A stretch of 64,000 nt of DNA, taken from positions 95,453,001 through 95,517,000 of the forward strand of contig CM075344.1 of assembly GCA_037693485.1 (NCBI GenBank). The letters run 5' to 3'. The notes under the pieces were generated by a model that was given only the letters and a program-made list of their open reading frames with translations, was not told the origin of the DNA and made no database searches. This document shows, piece after piece, positions 55,247-64,000 of the stretch. The DNA comes from Kitagawia praeruptora (taxonomy: Eukaryota; Streptophyta; Magnoliopsida; Apiales; Apiaceae). Both the position numbers and the translations under genes were made by a program. The stretch's first letter is position 1. Each line of letters begins with the position of its first letter.

Positions 55247-57460
55247 CTGATTGTTAGTTTTAAGGATCCAGACTTGCTTGGATCCTTTTGCTTTATTGAA
55301 TCTGTTAGCTTTTGCAGCGGATTTATCATTTTCAGAGTTTAAGCTAACATTTTCAGTCTTAGCACCTGCAGAATTAACTTTAACCCATTTCAAATTAGGT
55401 TTCAGTTCATAGTAATTATGATAAATAGCATGATAATTCTTGCAAGTATAAATCGAGTGCCAAGTACTTCCACAATGTTTGTACAGAGTTTGTGGTCTAG
55501 GTTTGACATTATTCTTTTTCACTCTAGATTTGGAGGGTAAAGAATTAATGTCTTTGTTCTTCCTGCAAAAACTAGCAAGATGATTAGTACTACCACAGTT
55601 ATGACAAGTTTTTCTAGGTGCAAATGTAGCAAGCATTGGCCTATTTCCTGATGTTATGCCTACCTTTCCATTTATGTTTTTCCTAGGCATTTTCTGTTTA
55701 TTGACAGATTTTATTTCTTTAAGCTTTTGCTTAAGTTGTTTATCTGTCATTGAACCAATGTTAACCTGTTTGGCACAGGTTTTTACTGGCTCACTTTCAA
55801 CAGCTCCATGTTCAGTTTTAACGGTACCATGAACAAATTTTCTAGTTGGAAGAGTTTGCCTAACTTTCACATGATTTAGAAATCTAAGCTCATCTTCGTC
55901 ACAGTACCCTAAACCAACAGTGTCAGCTTGAAAAACCTCATGAGTGTCTTTTCCAGAATCAGTCCAAGTTTTAATGATGTGATTAGCATCCTCCAGTTCA
56001 GATTCTAGTTGCTTATACTTACCTAGCAACTCCTGTTCTATAAAAACAGCATCATCTCTTTCTTTCTGAATTTTTTGCATGTTTTCAAGTTTTTCTTCAA
56101 CAAATTTGTTTCTCTCTTTAAGTTGAGAGCACTCATTCTTGATTCTCTCATTCTCTAAAGTCTGATCCCTATAACTGATATGTAATGCTTTAAGATAAAT
56201 TCTCAATTCAGTTATATTATCAGTATTATAAGCATAGGTAGTTGGGGGTACCTTGAGTTCAGAATCTTCATTCTGAGTAGAAGCCATGAGTGCATAATTA
56301 ACTTCCTCATCTGAGTCTGAAGTGTCTGCCCAGTCTCTGCCTTTTGTATAAAGTGCCTTTTCAGTTTTACCCTTCTTGCACTCAGGAGCATAGTGACCCA
56401 TCTCCTTACACTTGTAGCATTGAATCTCAGACTTATCTTTCTTCCCAGATTTGGAGTCCTTTTTCTTAGATTTGCTGAAATTCTTCCTGTCAGACTTTGA
56501 ATAATTCTTGGAGAATCTCTTTCCCTTCTTGAAGTTCTTGAATCCCATCTTCTTGAAGGTCTTTACCATTAATGCAGCCATTTGCATCATCTCTTTATCA
56601 TCTTCAGAATCAGATGTTCCATCTGTGTTTGTGTCAACATCAGAGTTTGATGACTCACTTTCTGAATGAATGATTAAGGCTCTTCCTTTTGCCTTCTTCC
56701 TTGATGGTTTTTCTTCAACCTTGAGAGCAACAGACTTCAGCTTCTTGCTTGATCTCCTGTTTCTCTACTCCATTTCCAATTCATGAGTCTTGAGCAGTCC
56801 ATAGATTTCATCAATCTCAGTATAAGCAAGATCATAGTTATCTCTTATAGTGGTTGTTTTCACATCCCACTTTTCAGGTAGAGAAAGAAGAAACTTGAGA
56901 TTTTAGTCTTCTAGATCATATTCTTTGTTAACCAATGATAGATCATTGAGCAGTTTACAGAATCTGTCAAATGTTTCTGTCATGGTTTCTTCAGACTTTG
57001 CCTCAAAATGCTCATACTCCTGTGTGAGTATGTTACTTCTATTCTTCTTGATAGCAGCAGTTCCCTGACATCTAACCTCAAGTGCATCCCAAATTTCTTT
57101 TGTAGTTGTGCAGTTAATCACTTTGTTAGACATAACATTGTCTAAAGCACTATGAAGTAAATGCCTTACTTTTGCATCCTTAGCAATAGATGAAAGATCC
57201 TCAGCAGTTAGATCTTTCTTTTCCTTTGGAATCACTTTTGATTCCTCACCAGCAACAGCAGCAGTTAACTTTGTAGGTTTATGAGGGCCTTCATAAATTC
57301 TGTCAAGATATTCTGGATCTGTAGCCTCCAGAAACATTATCATCTTAACCTTCCAGATTGAATACTCTGCTGGCTTAAGTATAGGAACCCTAATTGTCTC
57401 ATACCTACTAACAGTAGTAGGAGCTTTCCCAGAACCTGATGGAGGAGGAATCTCTACCAT
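55244..57460 (-). pseudogene. gag: Element 4 gag, two stops
   Basis: 739 codons in one frame from ATG 57460, with TAA at 56903-56905 and TAG at 56765-56767, ending TGA 55244-55246. Capsid-type region first (IWKVKMIMFLEATDPEYLDR, EIWDALEVRCQG). Knuckles: CYKCKEMGHYAPEC near residue 348; CHNCGSTNHLASFC near 617; the third near 659 reads YKHCGSTWHSIYTC, so its first cysteine is tyrosine and it should not hold zinc. A Lys/Ser-rich basic stretch precedes knuckle 1 and a coiled-coil-like region follows it. Knuckle 3 runs into a Tyr-rich block as in elements 3 and 5. Confidence 0.92.
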
Positions 57461-57509
57461 TGATTACTATTGTGTTTTGGATTTTAAACTGTAATAAAGT
57501 AACAGATTG

Positions 57510-57521
57510 GCTCTGATACCA
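57510..57521 (-). promoter_or_regulatory. Element 4 primer binding site
   Basis: TGGTATCAGAGC on the - strand next to the 5' LTR. Perfect initiator-Met-tRNA match. Confidence 0.95.
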
Positions 57522-57523
57522 CT

Positions 57524-58154
57524 TGTTAGGCCGAATACACAATATATAATCAAGTACTGGATGAGAGAATAACAAGAACATACGTTTTAATACTTAAAAA
57601 CTGTTTGGAATTAATAATTCCTCTCTTAGTGATGTAAAATATCACAAAGAGCTGCTTAGGTTACAATGAATAATATTCGTTCACGATGGATACCCTTCTA
57701 GGGTTAACCTAACTGTATTTATAAGATATACAGCTACATACAATCGTTAATTGATTCTCCTATAATTAAGCTATACAATTGATATCAATTACGATTGCTA
57801 CACGTCTTCTAAGTCAACTCAATCTCTTTGACAGCTATCCAATCTTCAAAGATATTGCTTCCATGTTTATCTTGAATTAATATTCAATCTTTATTGACTT
57901 GTAGACGCTTCCAGTAGACAGACTTTAACAAACTCTGTTGCGCTCCTAGCCAGCAGTGTTTGCGCTTCATTCTGTCAGCCAGCAGTGTTTGCACTTCCTT
58001 CTGTCAGCGTTTGCGCTTCCTTTTGTCAGCGTTTGCGCTTCCTTCTGTCAGCGTATACTCAAACTCTGCTACGACTGCTTTCATTAACAAGTTAAACTCT
58101 TTTTCCCTATAACACTTAAACACTGACATTAAACCACATCAATTATATCTAACA
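57524..58154 (-). repeat. Element 4 5' LTR (631 bp)
   Basis: Partner of 35405-36034, with the 22-bp array at 57951-58060. Followed by GATAA (58155-58159). Confidence 0.95.
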
Positions 58155-58567
58155 GATAATCTATACATCACAATGTTCTACCGTCCAGTTGATAGTTTCC
58201 ATCAATAGAAAATTCTTCCCTTCATAATATCTTCTTGCTTGTTCTTCAAACAACGATCCTGTTTTATAGCACTTGTCAGTTTCTGTAGCATCCATAATGA
58301 CATCATCAGTAGCACGACTGATATCAGGATTTGATCTTACATCAGGATCTGATCATCATCAGTATTAGACTCGTCTATCAGGATTTGTTCTCTGTTCCTG
58401 ACATGTAGTCCCTGATACACTGTTCATTCCTGACTAAACCTTACAGATAACTGTCTAACACATATTTCCTATACAAGGTGCTAAATCCTTTATAAAATCA
58501 GGATATACAAGAAATATAATGTGAAAATTCTATTCTTAACATCACAACTCATGAATTACTCCTAACA
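58155..58567 (-). repeat. Element 3 5' LTR, outer part
   Basis: 58155-58159 is the duplicated GATAA. 58160-58567 completes the 710-bp LTR begun at 35103. AATCT (58568-58572) follows as target duplication of element 3. Confidence 0.95.
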
Positions 58568-59846
58568 AATCTTAGACTTTACAGACATTTAACACAAGCA
58601 TGATACTATTTCATATTTATAGCATCTCTTAGTTTATCAATCCTAAACTCTAAATCTGTAAATACTGTGTGCATTGCCTCTCATGAATAACTTCTGATGT
58701 TGATGACTTCTAAACTCTGCTAGTTAAACCCTGTTTGGTTAGGTGTTGTAATCAGTAAACTCCCGAAGAATTTGTATATAGAATGTTAGAATTTCTTTCT
58801 GATTATGTTGTATCTAGGAAGATCCAGGAACTTGCTGGTAATAGTAAGGGCTAAAATTCTCTAATTTTTGGTGACTAATCAAAGATCAGGAAGAACTAGG
58901 AACTTATCACAAGATAAGGGCTAAAATTCTCTAATTTTTTGTGACTAGTCAAAGACTAGAATGACCCAGGAACTTATCAAAAGATAAGGGCTAAAATTCT
59001 AGGATTTTTGGTGACTGGTCAGAGATTAGGAAGACCCAGGAACTTATCAAAATGATAAGGGCTAAAATTATAGGATTTTTGGTGACTAGTTACAACTTCT
59101 GAAAAAAAAATCTACATTTATTCTTTTAGTCAATTTTTATTTAGCAGGGGGTATTAGTTTTTTTTAAAAGTTTCTATGTATATACTTACTACAGAGTTTA
59201 GTATTCATCATACATTCAGTGTTTACGATGAGAGTTTGTGCATCTAGTGTTTACTGATTTATTTTTATGGATTTTATGAAATATTAGATGCTCTAAAAAT
59301 TGGATTAGTAAACTCTGCTATACACACACAAATATTCACATCTGTGCAATTTTTGAAAAGGTTTCAGTAATGAAGATGGAGAATTGACAAACGCTGATGG
59401 ATTTTGTCTAAATACTCTAAGGTATATTTTCTTTCAGACGATTTCAAATTTGGGGTAAAAAGAGTTTTGACAGCTGTTAATGAGTGTAAAAGTGTTTAAT
59501 TGTGTCAGTAATGAGAGAGAGAAAGTAGCAGTAATTATGGCTGTAATTACTGAGCATGCACATCTGATTTGCTAATTATGTGCCACGTGTCCCACTCACA
59601 CAAATCTCTATGAACGTGTCCCACTAGCACATGGTAAGTGGTTGCGTGTTTTAATGGTAAAATGATTGGGTTTAATTTTTCCTTACATATGTAATCATTT
59701 CACAACACGATTCATATTCACTTATTCACTTTCACACACACTCCCAATTACGTTTTACTCAACCATACAGTTACTTCGTATTTTTCACTTGAGCATTTTA
59801 GCAAACAATTTTCATACACATCATATTTTCTTCTCAAATCATTCTA
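58568..59846 (+). other. Element 2 spacer, right part, with env-like leader
   Basis: It continues the spacer from 24368. No gene. It holds a four-copy ~70-bp array (58818-59099), and two ACGTGTCCCACT motifs (59585-59596 and 59614-59625) about 220-260 bp before the env-like ATG. The leader just before the ATG is CT- and AC-rich, like a plant 5'UTR. Confidence 0.65.
58818..59099 (+). repeat. Four-copy ~70-bp tandem array in element 2 spacer
   Basis: Copies start near 58818, 58890, 58959 and 59030. Each has AGGAACTTATC, GATAAGGGCTAAAATT and TTTTTGGTGACTAGTCA. Copies 2-4 are closer to each other than to copy 1. The matching spacer of element 4 has no such array. Confidence 0.85.
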
Positions 59847-62800
59847 ATGGCCACCAAACCTTTTACTGCTCTTGGACTTTTGTTTGTTTCTAACAACTAT
59901 GCAGCTCCTTTGAATAATGAAAACGTTCCAGAGGCGTTTCATTTAATTCAAAACTTTTTGAGGGATTCAGAGATAGGGCAAGCTCTGGTTGAACCCCAAA
60001 CGCTTTCTGCATCTCAGATTGCTTCTTTCTGGCAAAATTCTGTTTACGATGATGGCAGAGAGAATGGGACTCCATCTATTATTTTTACATATGAGGAAAC
60101 AGACTATGTTATCACTCCAGATACGGTCAGAGAAACCATGGGGTTTGACACTCAAACTTCCTACAGTGTTGTTTCTGAAAATACTTTGAGAGAGATGTTA
60201 CAGTAGATAGGCTACTCAGATTCTCTTGCCAGACTGGGAAATGTGAAAAGGCCAAAGCTAAGGAAGGAGTGGAGTTTCTTCTTCGACTGTATAACTAGGG
60301 CCTTTGGCAAGAAAGTTATCAATTGGGATGCAATTCCTATGGACAGTCTCCATGTTGGTTATTCTCTTCTCTATGGAAGTAATTTCGATTTTGGTAGACT
60401 TGTCTTAATGAACTTAGGTGATAGGTTGTCAGAGTCTACTACTATCTATTTTGCTAGATTCTGTCAGTTGTTATTTACTACTTGTGTGCCTAACATTGCA
60501 ATTGCTGAGGATGATGTGATTCAGCCGTTTAAGGTCAACAAGAGGATATTCTCTGATCTAACTAACAAGGATGCTACCAAGGAGCAGATACCTGCCTTGG
60601 CTTTTCCCCTTACTCTTCAGAACTTTCTACGTCAACCACAGGAACCTCAATACCCTGTAAACTCTGATCCACCTCATCTCACACCACTTGATACTCATGA
60701 ATCCAACACTATACCAACAAACATAAACACTGAACCTTCAACAGAAACACCAACAACTACTCAACCACCTCAACCACAAACTCAACATCAAGTTCAATCT
60801 CAACCTGACCAACAACCATCTAAACCAAAGTGTGGAGGTAGAACAAAGCATCCAGCACTTAACTCAAGGCATAGCTCTACCAGGGCAAAGAGAGCTAGAA
60901 AGGAAAGAAAAGAATGAGCTAACAGGTCTCCATCATCATCCATTATTGATTTAGATGAAGAGTCAACCTCTGCTGGAGAAGAGGTAGCAGCTGAGGTGCA
61001 GACCTATAAGAGACGCAAGTTGATTATTGCTGAATCTGATGAGGAAATGGATGTTGAAGCTCCAGAGGTAATCTCTAAAGATATACCTGCTGTTGAGGTA
61101 ACTATTGATAAAGAAGCTGTGCAATCACCAGTAAATATTCAAATGGATGAGGACAATAGAGATGGCTTTCCTATATTGGATGCTTTTGTTGTAACTGTCA
61201 TGCCATTCTCTGATCCTGTTGATATCCCTACTTCATTTATTCCTGTTAATTCTGAAGAAACTGGTGTTGTTGATCAGACTACTGTAATTCTTGATGTAAT
61301 AGTAGCTTCTCACACTGAGCTATTCTCTGATTCTCACCAGGTTTTTGAAAGCGGTGAAGAAGTTGAGCAGCCAGCTAAAGATGTAATCTCTGATTCTTTG
61401 GATGCAGTTGTTAAACTTCCAGAGTCTGTTGACATTCAAGAACAAACTGCAGAGCCTGTTTCTGATAAAGTTGCAGAGAATACAGTAGAGACTCCGGTTG
61501 TAAATACTGAAATTCAAATTGTAGAGTCTTTTGATAAGGTTGTAGAGACTATAGAGCGACCTGTTGTTGTAGAGAATGTGGAGAATGTTGCAGCAACTAT
61601 GGACATTGTTGCTGAGCCTGTGGAAATTGTTGCAGAGACTGATTCAGTTGCAGATGCAGTTGTTGAAGTTGAAGGTGAAGAGAGTCCAGATTCTGATTCT
61701 TCTCAGAGTGTCCCTGTGCAAACTGATGCCAAACATGCACCATTCTCTCAGCCTTCGAATGCACATGAAGTTGAAGCAGAGTATCTTGCTAAATTTTCTG
61801 CAAATTGGTACAAGAAAAATTGTATTTTTCCTAGAGGGAGAGCAGCTAAGTTTGTTCAGCAAACTGCTAAAGAAATTTCCAATCCAGAGATTCTTTCATG
61901 TTTAAAGGCCATTGTGGTTCAAGTCAAAACTATGGATGGAAGGTTTGCTGATTCCCAGAAGGCAATTACTGATCTGCGAACTGAAATTCAGTCTCGAGAT
62001 ATGAATATGGAAAGAGAGAGTAAACTCAAACTTCAGAAATTTTCTAAAGCTCAAGACACTCTTTTTGAACGGTTGGCTAAAGTTGAAGCAAATCAGACTA
62101 CAAATCTACAATGTCTGATAAGATTGATTCCATTGCTACTTCCTTGGAGCTGATAACATCAATTCTAATTCCTGATGATGTCAAAAAGGGGGAGAGATTT
62201 GCTAAGTCGAAATGCAGGCAGTCTCAAACTCTGACTCAGAAGGATGATGCTGGAGATGGAGGTGCAAGAGGTCAAAAGAGTTTAAAGTCAAGAGTTGTTG
62301 AGAAGAGTTTACAAGCTGGCAACATTTCTAAGTCAAAGTCTGATGGTGTAAACACTGATACTCAGGGTACTTCCAAGACGTAGAGTTTGGTATTAACTTC
62401 TAATCCACAGACTGATGAGGAATTGGCTGCTAAGTTGTTCCTTGAAGAGAATGTAGAGGGAGTCACACTTGCAGACATTCAAGCTGAGGAGAAAAATCTT
62501 CAAGAAGAGAATCAGAAAGCTTTGAAGTCTGGCAAGTTTAAAAGGAAAGAGAAAGCTGCTAGGCCTGTTCTTAAAGGCATTACGATTAAAGAAAAAGTTG
62601 GTACTGATCAAAGATCACAAATGTTCAGAAAACCAACAGAAGCAGAAGCTAAATTGAAGATGAAGGGTAAGGCTGTTGATGAGGAAAAAGTTTCAAAGAA
62701 AGAAAGTACAACCTCTGTTGCTACACATGTTGTACAGAAGGAAGAAAGTACAACCTCTGTTAATACACAAGTTGCATTGATACCTCTATCTAAATAGATG

Positions 62801-63541
62801 AAATCAGTGTTTGGAAAACCTATACTTCATGATCCAAATCAAATGACTGAAGGGACTACTGATTTTCTACATGGCAGGGGATTAACAGGAAAAATTGGTA
62901 AGGAGAAATCTGGTCTAGGCTCTCACAGAGAAAATAGAATGTATACTGGTCCTAGAGATCCTTCATCATTGGCTGTTCCAGGTCTTGGTGTTACTCAAGA
63001 GAATTTAGACAGACTGGAGTCAGTACGGTTGGTTCATCAAAAGAGTTTGGAGAAGGATTTTCTCTTGTATTTCATGGCTGATGGAACAATGTATAAAATT
63101 GGTGAGTTTGATCTTGATCTGAAGTATTATGAAGAATTGGAGTATGTTTTATACATCTTCAAAGTAAAAAATCAAAGAACTCATCGAGCTACAAATGTGC
63201 TGAGAAATAAGATGCTGCATAATATGGCATGCAGAGGTGTAAAATACACACGTGCATATGTTCCAAAGTATAGAGATTATCATGGAAATCTTGTTGAGAT
63301 GAAGAAAGATAATGTTAAGCTGAAGACAGATTTGGGTATAACTGTTCTTGATTTTAATTCTGAATCAAAGGAAGCACACTTCATCAGACTGGGAAATGAA
63401 ATGAGAAGAAACAAAATATATTCTCTGAGAGCTGCTATTTATCAAACTGGTGAGAATGATCCCAAGCTAAGAGAGATCAAGGAAATTATGCAGAGAGAGC
63501 TTGACAATGCAGAGAGAAGATTGCTGATTGATTATCTCTGA
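59847..63541 (+). pseudogene. Element 2 env-like ORF, broken
   Basis: About 1230 codons from ATG 59847 to TGA 63539-63541. In-frame stops are TAG 60204-60206, TGA 60915-60917, TAG 62381-62383 and TAG 62795-62797; a frame change lies near 62100. Order: conserved N-domain (FHLIQNFLRDSEIGQAL, YSLLYGSNFDFGR, ESTTIYFARFCQLLF), Pro/Thr/Gln-rich stretch, basic block KRAKRARKERKE, KRRKLII, a long Val/Glu/Asp-rich region, WYKKNCIFPRGRAAKF, coiled-coil-like segment, VKKGE with an internal PPT, Lys-rich stretch, and the end domain (LLYFMADGTMYKI, LEYVLYIFKV, FIRLGNEMRRNKIYSLRAAI). It shows the full family layout. It has no signal peptide or membrane span. Confidence 0.85.
62183..62197 (+). promoter_or_regulatory. 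PPT-like tract inside element 2 env-like ORF
   Basis: AAAAAGGGGGAGAGA within codons for DDVKKGER. Preceded by TGATGATGTC, which is complementary to 63670-63683. Confidence 0.55.
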
Positions 63542-63731
63542 ACAACACCAGATGTTGAGGAGATTAGGTGAAGAATGCTCTATAAGAATTTCTTGCTTTT
63601 TGGGGATTTTTGTTTAAGTAGAAGTTTAAACTCTGATTATTTGTTAAACACTGTATTTTATCTATTTTGTTTTGACATCATCAATTACTGTTAACTTGTG
63701 CATTTTTGCTAATGAACAAGTTGGGGGAGAT
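63542..63731 (+). promoter_or_regulatory. Element 2 3' spacer and polypurine tract
   Basis: A short AT-rich non-coding stretch with TTTTGACATCATCA (63670-63683), ending in TTGGGGGAGAT (63721-63731) directly before the 3' LTR. Confidence 0.85.
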
Positions 63732-64000
63732 TGTTAGATATAATTGATGTATGTATTAATCAGTGTTTAAGTGTAAAAGTGATAAATCAGAGTTTAGCTG
63801 GAAGCAGGTCAGAGTTTAGTTAAACGCTGACGTATGGAAGCGCAACAGAGTTTGATAAACTCTGTCTGGCGGAAGCGTCTACTTGTCAACAGTGATTGAA
63901 GAATAATTGAAGATAAATATGGAAGCAATATCTTTGAAGATTGGATAGTTGTCAAAGAGATTGTGTTGACTTAGAAGACGTGTAGCAATCGTGATTTATA
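63732..64000 (+). repeat. Element 2 3' LTR, cut by window end
   Basis: It starts TGTTAGATATAATTGATGT, the same end as the element 4 LTR read in its own sense. 269 of roughly 630 bp are inside the window. The U3 tandem array of element 4 is present as about one unit only. Confidence 0.9.

Larger units (their letters stand above)
35405..58154 (-). mobile_element. Element 4: Sirevirus inserted in element 3 LTR
   Basis: LTRs are 35405-36034 and 57524-58154. Target duplication is GATAA (35400-35404 and 58155-58159), inside the 5' LTR of element 3. Own length is about 12.6 kb, plus element 5 inside it. Same family as element 2. LTRs differ at about 18 of 630 sites. Gag has two stops, pol a frameshift, a stop and a 22-nt deletion, and the env-like ORF two stops plus the element 5 insertion. 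Confidence 0.95.
24369..58567 (-). mobile_element. Element 3: complete Sirevirus, - strand
   Basis: LTRs are 24369-25078 (3' LTR) and 35103-35404 joined to 58160-58567 (5' LTR, split by element 4), each 710 bp. Target duplication is AATCT (24364-24368 and 58568-58572). The element's own length is about 11.4 kb. Order on the - strand: PBS, gag, pol, spacer with antisense ORF, env-like ORF, PPT. The LTRs differ at about 13 sites by eye. Gag, pol and the env-like ORF all carry stops. Confidence 0.95.
16611..64000 (+). mobile_element. Element 2: 5'-truncated Sirevirus, host of the nest
   Basis: This is a copia element of the same family as element 4 by integrase, RT, env-like ORF and LTR similarity. 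The 5' LTR, gag, protease and first half of integrase are missing. Its own segments are 16611-17895, 22771-24368, 58573-63731 and the 3' LTR from 63732 past the window end. It is interrupted by the CACTA element in RT and by element 3 (which holds elements 4 and 5) in the spacer after RNase H. The many frame breaks and nested insertions make it the oldest mobile element here with readable coding sequence. Confidence 0.9.

Noticed and set aside
62795..62800. Stop codon directly followed by ATG in the element 2 env-like ORF (and TAA-ATG at 49100-49105 in element 4)
   Set aside because: Looked like stop-start coupling, but the two sites are at different points of the ORF, so they are unrelated nonsense changes.

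Overview
The window is plant nuclear DNA, most likely from an eudicot with a large, repeat-rich genome. No host gene is visible. Almost everything is transposable element: five Ty1/copia LTR retrotransposons with the features of the Sirevirus (SIRE/Maximus) lineage, and one non-autonomous CACTA DNA transposon. The Sirevirus features are an initiator-Met-tRNA primer site, a very long gag, runs of AGGGGGAGA polypurine tracts, and an extra 'env-like' ORF downstream of RNase H. The plant assignment rests on these families, on the absence of any bacterial gene organisation, and on a plant-type MAPKKK exon remnant inside the CACTA element. The species cannot be read from the sequence.

Layout. 1-3561 and 15926-16610 are old non-coding repeat DNA, split by element 1 (3562-15925, + strand, TSD ACACA, 1.87-kb LTRs). 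Element 2 (16611 to beyond 64000, + strand) has lost its 5' half and is the outermost host of a nest. A CACTA element (17896-22767, TSD ACA) sits in its reverse transcriptase. Element 3 (24369-58567, - strand, TSD AATCT) sits in its 3' spacer. Element 4 (35405-58154, - strand, TSD GATAA) sits in the 5' LTR of element 3. Element 5 (36800-46972, - strand, TSD ATTAC) sits in the env-like ORF of element 4. Elements 2 and 4 belong to one family. Elements 1, 3 and 5 are each a different family.

How the parts work. Each retroelement is LTR - PBS - gag - protease/integrase/RT/RNase H - spacer - env-like ORF - PPT - LTR. Element 1 has only a decayed trace of the extra ORF. Nearly all frames carry stops, frameshifts or deletions. 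Only the element 5 gag is unbroken, and its pol is fused in frame to its env-like ORF by a deletion that removed RNase H.

Most worth a second look: (a) a gag-pol boundary that looks like a 3' splice site in all four gag-bearing elements, where in elements 4 and 5 the gag and pol frames do not overlap; (b) a hairpin near the LTR end with a C-rich loop, whose stem changes in a compensating way between families; (c) an internal, possibly two-way promoter region with an antisense ORF in element 3; (d) a polypurine tract embedded in env-like coding sequence, with its flank complementary to the 3' end of the element; (e) captured gene fragments and duplicated 30-nt exon-like modules in the CACTA element. 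Divergences were counted by eye.
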